64,000 nt of DNA from positions 981,501 through 1,045,500 of the forward strand of contig NZ_CP096670.1 of NCBI RefSeq assembly GCF_023238625.1. The letters run 5' to 3'. This DNA is from Agarivorans sp. TSD2052 (GTDB lineage: Bacteria > Pseudomonadota > Gammaproteobacteria > Enterobacterales > Celerinatantimonadaceae). Below the pieces are notes generated by a model. The model was given only the letters and a program-made list of their open reading frames with translations, was not told the origin of the DNA and ran no database searches. Shown in pieces: positions 56,933 to 64,000 of the stretch. Position 1 is the first letter of the stretch. Each line of letters begins with the position of its first letter. Both the position numbers and the translations under genes were made by a program.

Positions 56933-58830
56933 ATAATCTTAGTGCTGCGCATATTCGTTTATCGCTGTTGTGTTATTTGGCCACGGCATTAGTGTTATTG
57001 CCGCAGTTGCCATGGCTGCTGGTATTGGTTGGCGCGCTGGCTGGCTGGTGGCGTTTACGGGTCGTTAAAGGTTTAGCCTCGTTACCTAAACCTCGTTGGG
57101 TTAAGTTGTTACTGGTTAGCTTAATTGCCCTCACGCTGTGGTTAAGCCGCTCGGTGGAGTTATTTGATAAGCTGGTTAGCTTAGTGATGCTAGGTTATAG
57201 CCTAAAATACATTGAATTACATAAGCGCCGTGACGTAGAAATATTCGCCTTAACCGGTCTCTTTTTATTGGCGTTCTCGTTGGTGTTTTCCAGCCGCCCC
57301 TTAGCCGCGCTGATCGTGTCGGCTGTGGCATTTATGCACTTACTATTACTATTAAGTTTAGATGTTAAGCTTAATGCCACTTGGCTTAAGAAGTTAGCAA
57401 TATGGGTTTTGGCCATTGCTCCCTTAGCAGTGGCGTTGTTTGTGGTGGCACCACGCTTAGCCCCTTTATGGAAAATGCCCACCCCCAGCAGCGCCCAAAC
57501 GGGTTTATCTGATGTGGTTCGTCCCGGTGATATTAGCCAGCTTATTCGTTCTGACAAGTTAGTATTTCGGGCTGAGTTTAGCCGTGCGCCAAAGCGCGAT
57601 GCGCTTTATTGGCGAGCGATGGTATTAGACATGTTTGACGGCGAGCAATGGACACGCAGTCAACTGGCTCAGCAAAACATCGCTTTTAAGCCTGACAACG
57701 CGACTGCCATTAATCAGTACCAGTTGTTATTGGAACCCGCCAACCAAGCTTGGCTGGCCACCTTAACCCCTAGTCAGCTGCGTAGCGGTGGGGCAAACTA
57801 TAAGGCGGATAAAAGCTGGCAGCGCAGCGGTGAAAGCTTTCCTCGGCAAATTCTTAACTTCACTCAGTTTCAAGCCGCGAATGAGCAAGAGCCTAATCCA
57901 GCGGCAGCAGAGTTACATTTTTTAAGTCGCTTGCCGCAGGGGATTACGCCAGAGGTAGTCGCCTTGAGTGAACAGTTTAATCAAGGCCTTGACCCTCGCT
58001 CCGCCGGCTATGCCGAACAGGCCATGAGCAGAGTTGAAGCTTGGTTTTTGGGACAACAATTCTCCTATACCTTAAACCCTCCGGCTTATCCTGGCTTGCA
58101 GGGAATAGATCGCTTCTTACTGGAACAGCAAAGAGGTTTTTGCGTGCACTACGCGCAGAGTGTTGTGGTATTAGCGCGGTTGCAAGGCATTCCGGCCCGC
58201 ATGGTGACCGGCTTTTTAGGTGGCGAGTGGGAGCAAGCTGATCAGCTTATAGCGGTGCGTAATTATGACGCACATGCTTGGATGGAGTATTGGAACGGTA
58301 AGCGTTGGATACGCTTAGATCCTACCGCATGGATTGCGCCTGACAGGGTAGAGCGTAGCTTGCAACAAAGCCAAGCTACCGCCCAACAGTGGCAAAATAT
58401 CAGCTCTTGGGGTCAACGGCTTTGGCATTCACAAGGTTTGAATGAACTTAGGCTGTGGATGGCTCAAGCAGATTACTGGTGGGCTAAATGGGTGCTTAAC
58501 TTTGACCAAGATCGCCAGCTTAGCTTGTTTTCGCAATTGCTGGCTTGGCTACCGGGAACCTCTTTGTTGATGCTAACAGGAGCAATGTTACTACTTGGCG
58601 TAATGACGAGCGCTTTACTGTTGGCTAAACCTTGGTTATGGCGGGTGCCAAGCAAATACGTTTTAGCCTTAAAGTGGCAATGCTGGTGGCTTGCTCGACA
58701 TGGCATCACCCGCGAGAAAGGTGAGAGTTTGGCGGCATTTTCTGAGCGTGTTGAGCGGCAAGTCCCGCAGCGTTCTAGCGCCTTAAAACTCGCCATGTTG
58801 CGTTATAACCAACAGCGTTATCAGCGCTGA
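56929..58830 (+). CDS. tgpA: Transglutaminase-like membrane protein (TgpA type, DUF3488)
   Basis: A 633-residue protein. Five or six TM helices in the first 175 residues form the DUF3488 region. A periplasmic domain follows with the transglutaminase-type triad: Cys405 in RGFCVHYAQSVVVLARLQGIPARMVTGF, His449 in NYDAHAWMEYW and Asp464 in RLDPTAW. A last TM helix (about 545-565) precedes a cytoplasmic C-terminus. TgpA of Pseudomonas aeruginosa is essential; its physiological substrate is not known. Co-transcribed with MoxR and DUF58 genes by 2-nt and ATGA junctions. Confidence 0.92.
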   Translation: MNNLSAAHIRLSLLCYLATALVLLPQLPWLLVLVGALAGWWRLRVVKGLASLPKPRWVKLLLVSLIALTLWLSRSVELFDKLVSLVMLGYSLKYIELHKRRDVEIFALTGLFLLAFSLVFSSRPLAALIVSAVAFMHLLLLLSLDVKLNATWLKKLAIWVLAIAPLAVALFVVAPRLAPLWKMPTPSSAQTGLSDVVRPGDISQLIRSDKLVFRAEFSRAPKRDALYWRAMVLDMFDGEQWTRSQLAQQNIAFKPDNATAINQYQLLLEPANQAWLATLTPSQLRSGGANYKADKSWQRSGESFPRQILNFTQFQAANEQEPNPAAAELHFLSRLPQGITPEVVALSEQFNQGLDPRSAGYAEQAMSRVEAWFLGQQFSYTLNPPAYPGLQGIDRFLLEQQRGFCVHYAQSVVVLARLQGIPARMVTGFLGGEWEQADQLIAVRNYDAHAWMEYWNGKRWIRLDPTAWIAPDRVERSLQQSQATAQQWQNISSWGQRLWHSQGLNELRLWMAQADYWWAKWVLNFDQDRQLSLFSQLLAWLPGTSLLMLTGAMLLLGVMTSALLLAKPWLWRVPSKYVLALKWQCWWLARHGITREKGESLAAFSERVERQVPQRSSALKLAMLRYNQQRYQR

Positions 58831-59022
58831 GCGGCAGTATTATCCGCTTCTGAAACTCAATTAACCTAGTGGTCTCTCTAGTGAGTAAACATAACAACAC
58901 ATTTGGTTATTTTTACTTAAAAATGCTGTTTATTTTGCTTTTTTGCTTGATCTAACCAGATTAATTGCCGCTTCGCTCGTAAAGTGAGCGGCAATAAAAA
59001 CATCAGTAGAATGGAGATTATG

Positions 59023-59649
59023 ATGGACTGGATAGAGTGGTTTGGTTACTTGGCATCGGTAGTGGTCGCTATCTCATTAACCATGAATTCAATTGTGAAA
59101 TTGCGCTGGTTGAATATGGTGGGAGCGGCGCTGTTTTCCGCCTATGGCTTTGTTATTGGCGCCATGCCAGTGGCCTTGTTAAACTTATTTATTGTATTTG
59201 CCAATATTTACTACTTGCAGGGAATTTATCGCAGCAAACATCAATTTAAATTGATTGAAGTAGAAGCGAGCAGCCCCTTGCTGCGCTTTTGGATAGAGCA
59301 CTATCAATCTGATATAGAGCAGTACTTCCCTCAGTTTTCTGCTAATAGTGTATTTGGACAACGTTGTTACATGCTAATGCGAAATAGTGAGCCTGCGGGA
59401 ATATTGGTGGGTAAGCAACACCAGCAAGATTTTGAAGTGAAGCTCGATTACGTCTTCACTGCATATCGAGACTTTAAAACGGGTGACTTTCTCTACCATC
59501 ACTCTGGATTTTTTAAGGCACTAGGGGCGAATAAACTGCTCAGTTATAGCGCTGTGCGCAGCCATCAACAGTATCTTATTAAAATGGGCTTTAAAAAATC
59601 TGCCGATAACCAAGACTTATTTGAATACACAATTAGTCAATCATCGTAA
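59023..59649 (+). CDS. YgjV-like membrane protein with C-terminal acetyltransferase-like domain
   Basis: A 208-residue protein from the ATG at 59023, with GGAG 6 nt upstream. Residues 1-75 contain three TM segments (WIEWFGYLASVVVAISLTM, LNMVGAALFSAYGFVIG, LLNLFIVFANIYYL) as in the YgjV family. Residues about 85-208 look like a GNAT-type N-acetyltransferase fold: MLMRNSEPAGILVG..., DYVFTAYRDFKTGDFLY, and SYSAVRSHQQYLIKMGFKKS at the end. The fusion suggests a membrane-tethered modifying enzyme; the substrate is unknown. Confidence 0.7.
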   Translation: MDWIEWFGYLASVVVAISLTMNSIVKLRWLNMVGAALFSAYGFVIGAMPVALLNLFIVFANIYYLQGIYRSKHQFKLIEVEASSPLLRFWIEHYQSDIEQYFPQFSANSVFGQRCYMLMRNSEPAGILVGKQHQQDFEVKLDYVFTAYRDFKTGDFLYHHSGFFKALGANKLLSYSAVRSHQQYLIKMGFKKSADNQDLFEYTISQSS

Positions 59650-59742
59650 TAAGCGATATGTTGAGCCAAGCCTAAATCCGATCAATCTACGTTAAATTTT
59701 ATGATAGGGTAGCCCTTCTATTTACTCTTAGGTCACTTGAAT

Positions 59743-60318
59743 ATGCGTTTGAAACCATTGCCGTTTTTGTTTGTAGCTATTTTGTTCGCGGGGTTGTTTG
59801 GCTGTGTATCGTCAGAGCAAGCAGGTGCGCCGGAAAAACGGTCTACCACAGTGGTAAGCGGCGATACGAGTTACTTACAAAACTCAAAGGGGCGTTACGC
59901 TTGGCACCCTAGCCTGATCAAAGCACATTTAAAAAAGGCAGAAAACGAAGCCTTACTGCTGAGTGAAATGCGCAAAAGCATTGCCAAGGTGATGAGTGAA
60001 AAAGGCTATATCCAAGTGAATGCCAATCAGCAACCAGACTTTTTTATTGGCTTTGGCGCGGCGCTTGAATCAGAAATGAGTGACCAGCAAATACTAGAGC
60101 GGGCAGGGTTAATGGCGGGTATGTCTAGCAGCGATGTTGACCCCGCTTTGTATCAAAAAGGCTCTATGTTGGTGGCGTTATTTTATAGCCTAGAAACGGG
60201 ACCATTTTGGCGAGTACTCGGTCAAGGGATGGCTGCTAAACATCAACCGTTAGATGAACGTAAACTAACTATTGAGCGCGGCGTTTCTCGTATGTTACAG
60301 CGTATTCCTCAGCGCTAG
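59743..60318 (+). CDS. DUF4136-like lipoprotein
   Basis: A 191-residue protein from the ATG at 59743 (AGG 10 nt upstream; a TTG two codons earlier is possible). Lipobox LFGC, then a domain with YAWHPSLIKAHLKKAE, IAKVMSEKGYIQVNANQQPDFFIGFGAALESE and LTIERGVSRML. This is the layout of DUF4136 proteins, which are outer-membrane lipoproteins of unknown function. Confidence 0.7.
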   Translation: MRLKPLPFLFVAILFAGLFGCVSSEQAGAPEKRSTTVVSGDTSYLQNSKGRYAWHPSLIKAHLKKAENEALLLSEMRKSIAKVMSEKGYIQVNANQQPDFFIGFGAALESEMSDQQILERAGLMAGMSSSDVDPALYQKGSMLVALFYSLETGPFWRVLGQGMAAKHQPLDERKLTIERGVSRMLQRIPQR

Positions 60319-60322
60319 GCAG

Positions 60323-60457
60323 CTAAGCGCAGCGCTTAAGAGAGGGGCTACAAATAGGACACCCGATATGGAAAAGGCTCAAACACCCCATTGCCCAAGC
60401 ACCTAAACCGATGCGAGTAATCTGCAAATCACTGTTTCCTAATGGTACCCATTCCAT
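60323..60457 (-). pseudogene. Truncated aldo/keto reductase (first about 24 residues only)
   Basis: A 44-codon frame with AGGAG 6 nt before the ATG begins MEWVPLGNSDLQITRIGLGAWAMG, a clear aldo/keto reductase N-terminus (the first strand and active-site loop). From there the sequence departs into a cysteine-rich tail and a stop. The promoter and ribosome-binding site are preserved, so this is a 5' remnant of a gene whose rest was deleted. Confidence 0.7.
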
Positions 60458-60501
60458 GGTCACTCCTATTACGCGGGTTAAATATTGATGATGGAATAGT
60501 G

Positions 60502-60532
60502 AGTGTAAAACTTGGAGTTAAGTCCAAGTCAA
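60502..60532 (-). promoter_or_regulatory. MerR-family type promoter with 19-bp spacer
   Basis: On the minus strand the -35 TTGACT (60527-60532) and -10 TACACT (60502-60507) are exactly 19 bp apart. The spacer holds the near-perfect palindrome ACTTGGACTTAACTCCAAGT, one mismatch between arms. Long spacers with such dyads are the mark of MerR-type activators, which untwist the DNA. It points at the aldo/keto reductase remnant, 45 bp away. No MerR gene remains nearby. Confidence 0.8.
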
Positions 60533-60729
60533 GCGCTAGGCGAAAAGAAAAACCACAGCTAGAGTTACCGGGAATAATCGTCAACTGCCAACATATTCGG
60601 CTAGGATTAAATAAAGCGGGAAACTAATTGAAAAAGCACTGCCCAATTGAGTTAATCTTGGTTGGAACAGCGGCCACTGCTGACTACACTGAGCCAACTA
60701 AAATAAATATAAAAAATGCAGGAGCTCCT

Positions 60730-61728
60730 ATGTTAAAACAATATCCAGTGACTGATTTACACCGCCACTTAGATGGCACCATTCGGGCTGAAACTATTCT
60801 TGAGTTGGGCAGAAAATTTAACGTTGCCTTACCCGCCACTAGCTTAGAAGCCTTGATCCCGCATGTGCAGATCACTAAACAAGAACCTAATCTTGTCGCC
60901 TTTTTATCTAAGTTAGATTTTGGTGTTAGCGTACTGGGTGATTACGAGGCTTGCGCCCGTGTGGCTGAAGAAAATGTCGCCGATTTAGTGACCGCAAAAA
61001 TTGATTATGCTGAATTACGCTTTAGCCCTGGTTACATGGCAATGAGCCACAAACTAAATCCTGAAGGGGTCGTTGAAGCAGTGATCGAAGGTGTGCGCCG
61101 CGGGATGACAAAACATGATGTGCAAGTGAACTTAATTGGCATTATGAGCCGTACTTTTGGCCAACAAAGTTGCAGTAAAGAATTAGAAGCTTGTATGGCT
61201 TTTCGTGATCACATTGTCGCGGTAGATTTAGCCGGTGATGAATTAGGTAAACCCGGTGATTTATTTGTAGAGCAGTTTTCGCGCGCACGTGATGCCGGTT
61301 TTGGGATTACAGTGCATGCCGGTGAAGCTGCCGGCCCTGAGAGTGTTTGGCAGGCCATTCGTGAACTGGGCGCGACTCGAATTGGCCATGGGGTTAAAAT
61401 TGCAGACGATCCGGCTTTAATGGATTATGTGGCCAAACACAAAATTGGAGTGGAGTCGTGTTTGTCATCTAACTTTCAAACCAATACCACGCCAGACTTA
61501 AGCCAACACCCGCTTAAACGCTTTTTAGAGCATGGTATTCGTGCCAGCTTGAACACCGATGATCCTGGGGTCTCGGCAATAGATTTACCCGATGAGTACC
61601 GGATTGCGCGAGAACAGCTAGGCTTCGGCGACGAGCAAATCGCTAAGCTGCAAAGCAATGGTTTAAAAATGGCATTTATTAGTGAGCATACCCGCCAAGG
61701 TTTACGCGAAAAAGCCGCTACCCGCTAA
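60730..61728 (+). CDS. add: Adenosine deaminase
   Basis: A 332-residue enzyme (E. coli Add is 333) from the ATG at 60730, with AGGAG 6 nt upstream; the frame open to 60628 is only an extension. It deaminates adenosine to inosine in purine salvage. Zinc ligands His11 and His13 in DLHRHLDG, catalytic [14 protein letters not shown] and SLNTDDPGV with the two Asp residues. A strong terminator follows. Confidence 0.94.
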   Translation: MLKQYPVTDLHRHLDGTIRAETILELGRKFNVALPATSLEALIPHVQITKQEPNLVAFLSKLDFGVSVLGDYEACARVAEENVADLVTAKIDYAELRFSPGYMAMSHKLNPEGVVEAVIEGVRRGMTKHDVQVNLIGIMSRTFGQQSCSKELEACMAFRDHIVAVDLAGDELGKPGDLFVEQFSRARDAGFGITVHAGEAAGPESVWQAIRELGATRIGHGVKIADDPALMDYVAKHKIGVESCLSSNFQTNTTPDLSQHPLKRFLEHGIRASLNTDDPGVSAIDLPDEYRIAREQLGFGDEQIAKLQSNGLKMAFISEHTRQGLREKAATR

Positions 61729-61755
61729 TTGTTACTGCGCTCAACCTACTAGAAC

Positions 61756-61787
61756 GCCCGCTTTAGCGACTAAAGCGGGCTTTTTTT
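61756..61787. terminator. Rho-independent terminator shared by add and the M48 gene
   Basis: GCCCGCTTTAG, loop CGA and the perfect complement, followed by seven T residues. The T-run overlaps the stop codon (61786-61788) of the convergent M48 gene. Confidence 0.95.
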
Positions 61788-63756
61788 ATGGTCTAGCTAC
61801 CCCCAAGCTGATAGGCGGGCCGGGGCAATCCATCACCGCGGCAATACAGCGGATCATCTCGTTTTCTAGAACAGTGAGTTGTTTGTCTAAACATACGCAA
61901 GCGACCAAGGCGCGTAATACCCGTTGTTTAATTTGTGGGTAGGCATTAGCCAGCTGTTTAACGGCTGGGCCAAAGTGCTCTACCTGGCATTGCTCTCGGG
62001 GTAATAAACTAATGGTATACAAACTGACGCTGTTGGCTCCAATGCCAAAAGCGCGCTGGATATCTGTTTCTTGTTGGTGGCCAAAGTAGGCCAAACTTGA
62101 TAATACCACTGCGAAAGGTTGGCTGATTTCTGGCAGACTGCTAAAAATGGGTTTACTGGGCGATACCTTTTCAAATTGATGAGCTAGATAATGTTTAATT
62201 AAGTGGTATAAACACCATTCGTACATATCTACTTGCTGGTCGGCTTTGATTAAGCGGCGCAAGTTTGTCATAAAGCGTTGATATTGTTTGCCTGACATAC
62301 ATTTTAGTGCTGGCAGTGACAGCTCTAGCAATGGCAGGCGGTAACTTTTATCTAGCGAAGTAATCCAATCCCAAGCTTGCAAGGTTTCGCTTATTCGCGA
62401 GCTTTTACTTAAGTTGTCTTTAATATCATTGAGTTGCTTTTGTCTAAGATCGTTCTCTTCACTTAGCAGCAGCGCATACACCACGCTAATCACCCCACAG
62501 GGCTCATGAGCCAAGCTGAGTAAACCATCAGGTAAATGAGCCAATTCACCACTGACCGTTAAGGTGTTTTGTGAAAGCGTATATTCAGCTTTGCTAGATT
62601 TATTGCTTAGTGCATCAATGGCAGCCTCGGCTGCGGTGGCAACAAACACGGTTTTTTTCAATTGCTGTTGCTGGTTTTGCTGGGTGTTTCGCTGGCTGGT
62701 TGTCGAGTAAATAGGCGCAGCCTTTTTCTTGATGTCTCGTTTAATTAGTTGGCCGTTCCAGCGGGGTAAAATGCGCTTAATACGTTGTTCTATCGCTGGG
62801 TGGGTGGCAAAAAAGCTGCCCAAGCGGCGCGCATCACCAATAAACATGTGGCTGGCTTCTTGGCTAAGCGGCGCTCGCAATCCAGAGCCGGCATCATAGC
62901 CGCCAATAATTTTTAGTGCGTCAGCAATGCCATTGGGATTACGAGTAAATTGCACCGCGGAAGCATCGGCTAAGTATTCACGTTGGCGGCTAATTGCGGC
63001 TTTAATCATATTGGCAAAAAAACAGCCAATCCAACCTAATGCCAGTAAACCAAAACCTGCGGCGGCAACTCTTGCGTCATTGCTCTCTATACGGTTAGAG
63101 CGCGATGAGCTGCTATAACGATGACTGTGCAGGACAAATTCACCCACATTAGATATAAATACAATGCCACTTAACAAAGCAATCAGTTGCATGTTTAAGC
63201 GCATGTCTCCATTTAGAATATGGCTAAACTCGTGCGCAACTACCCCTTGTAGTTGTTCACGGTTCAGTTGCTCTAATGCGCCTTGCGTGATGCCTATCAC
63301 CGCATCTGCTGGCGTATGCCCTGCGGCAAAAGCGTTAATACCTATTTCATTTTGGAGCAGATACACCGAGGGCACTGGCATACCTGAGGCGAGAGCCATT
63401 TCTTCTACAACATTAAGCATCTGTTGCTGTTCGGCTTGCTGGCTGTTGGGAAGGATCCGCTGCCCACCCAGTGACTCAGCAATACGACGGCCTCCATCAC
63501 GCAGCTGATACCATTTAAAGGTAATGGCAAACGCTATAATGCTGGTTACTAGCGCGCTAACAAAAAACAAAATATCTTGAGAGAAGAAGCGGCGATTAGC
63601 CGCAATACTAGTCTCGTTGCTTGACTGAAACATCCACAGCGAAGCGGCAATAATCACGTTACTTAAACCAATTAGAATAATTACCGCTACCACAAATAAT
63701 AGAATTAACCATTTACTGTTGCGGCGAGCATGGTCTTGTTCGGCAAAAAAATTCAT
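61786..63756 (-). CDS. M48-family membrane metalloprotease (HtpX-like) with long C-terminal extension
   Basis: A 656-residue protein. Two TM helices (about 16-40 and 60-82) precede an M48 domain with HEFSH at 175-179 and the third zinc ligand Glu260 in SRQREYLADASAV. Two further TM segments lie at about 190-208 and 230-250. Residues about 325-656 form a helical extension not found in HtpX, with TerB/DUF-like helical repeats (LIKADQQVDMYEWCLYHLIKHYL, CVCLDKQLTVLENEMIRCIAAVMDC). It lies downstream of a LemA-family gene on the same strand, an arrangement that recurs in bacteria. It is likely a quality-control protease; substrate unknown. Confidence 0.88.
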   Translation of the reverse strand: MNFFAEQDHARRNSKWLILLFVVAVIILIGLSNVIIAASLWMFQSSNETSIAANRRFFSQDILFFVSALVTSIIAFAITFKWYQLRDGGRRIAESLGGQRILPNSQQAEQQQMLNVVEEMALASGMPVPSVYLLQNEIGINAFAAGHTPADAVIGITQGALEQLNREQLQGVVAHEFSHILNGDMRLNMQLIALLSGIVFISNVGEFVLHSHRYSSSSRSNRIESNDARVAAAGFGLLALGWIGCFFANMIKAAISRQREYLADASAVQFTRNPNGIADALKIIGGYDAGSGLRAPLSQEASHMFIGDARRLGSFFATHPAIEQRIKRILPRWNGQLIKRDIKKKAAPIYSTTSQRNTQQNQQQQLKKTVFVATAAEAAIDALSNKSSKAEYTLSQNTLTVSGELAHLPDGLLSLAHEPCGVISVVYALLLSEENDLRQKQLNDIKDNLSKSSRISETLQAWDWITSLDKSYRLPLLELSLPALKCMSGKQYQRFMTNLRRLIKADQQVDMYEWCLYHLIKHYLAHQFEKVSPSKPIFSSLPEISQPFAVVLSSLAYFGHQQETDIQRAFGIGANSVSLYTISLLPREQCQVEHFGPAVKQLANAYPQIKQRVLRALVACVCLDKQLTVLENEMIRCIAAVMDCPGPPISLGVARP

Positions 63757-63773
63757 GAAGCAAACTCAGTTAA

Positions 63774-64000
63774 TTAGAATGAAACTTTAGGCGCGCTTTG
63801 GATCTCTGCGCTATCAGCAAACTCTAATAAATTGGCGTCTTTTTTGTGGCCAAACTGGGCTGCAAAAAACACCGGTGGAAACGATTGGCGATATTCGTTG
63901 TATTCGGTCACTGAGTCGTTAAAGGCTTGACGAGAAAAGGCGACGCGATTTTCGGTGGTGGTGAGCTCTTCTGTTAGCTGCATCATGTTGTCACTGGCTT
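63774..64000 (-). CDS. LemA-family protein, 3' part (start beyond window)
   Basis: The frame runs off the window edge; the visible 75 residues (ASDNMMQLTEELTTTENRVAFSRQAFNDSV.. to ..SAPKVSF) match the LemA C-terminal helix pair and the signature ending. LemA proteins are membrane-anchored helical bundles of unclear function, often encoded next to M48 proteases. The gap to the M48 gene is 17 nt, so they form an operon. Confidence 0.88.
   Translation of the reverse strand, partial: ASDNMMQLTEELTTTENRVAFSRQAFNDSVTEYNEYRQSFPPVFFAAQFGHKKDANLLEFADSAEIQSAPKVSF

Noticed and set aside
60442-60627. Plus-strand open frame over the MerR-type promoter
   Set aside because: It is antisense to the aldo/keto reductase start and promoter, and has no domain resemblance, including to MerR proteins.
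1-64000. CRISPR arrays, rRNA, tRNA and phage genes
   Set aside because: No regularly spaced repeats, no cloverleaf-type or rRNA segments and no phage structural genes were recognised while reading both strands.

Overview
The window comes from a marine, polysaccharide-degrading gammaproteobacterium. Alteromonadales is most likely, perhaps an Agarivorans-type genome. This is inferred from the many secreted glycanases and LamB-type porins, the GlyGly-CTERM sorting tails, a DUF2960-type protein and Vibrio-like integron cassette sites. No rRNA, tRNA, CRISPR array or integrase gene is visible.

Region 1 (1-22.4 kb) is a beta-1,3-glucan (laminarin-type) utilisation locus. It holds the 5' end of a probable beta-1,3-oligoglucan phosphorylase, an Opp/Dpp-type ABC importer (two ATPases, two permeases, one binding protein), a GH17 and a GH16 glucanase, three large non-catalytic lipoproteins (two carry carbohydrate-binding-like modules, one looks like a beta-propeller), a MalM-like lipoprotein and a LamB-type porin. 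A GGDEF protein with a periplasmic sensor domain, plus a small binding protein, sits in the middle. At least nine copies of a palindrome built on GNAAGCGCTTNC, typical of LacI-family operators, lie in the intergenic regions and tie the locus into one regulon. The regulator itself is not in the window.

Region 2 (22.6-49.2 kb) is mixed chromosomal content: two chemoreceptors (one translationally coupled to a 27-residue membrane peptide), two LysR regulators, isocitrate dehydrogenase, two tandemly duplicated LamB-type porins, a GH10 xylanase lipoprotein, FadD, an RND efflux pair, a nucleotidyltransferase-like protein and a trypsin-like protease with a GlyGly-CTERM tail.

Region 3 (about 49.5-54.8 kb) is the most unusual part: a short array of integron gene cassettes with no integrase. 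Five promoter-less genes in one orientation (a two-TM protein of unknown function, a TIR-like putative anti-phage effector, a GFA-type zinc protein, a VOC-like protein and a PhzF-like protein) are separated by attC sites in varying states of decay. Two diverged IS10-group elements, one full length with a frameshifted transposase and one 171-bp remnant, sit at exactly the same position in two different attC sites. This suggests attC-directed insertion.

Region 4 (55-64 kb) holds a MoxR / DUF58 / TgpA transglutaminase operon, a YgjV-like membrane protein, a DUF4136-like lipoprotein, a truncated aldo/keto reductase still preceded by a textbook MerR-type 19-bp-spacer promoter, adenosine deaminase, an M48 metalloprotease and the 3' part of a LemA gene.
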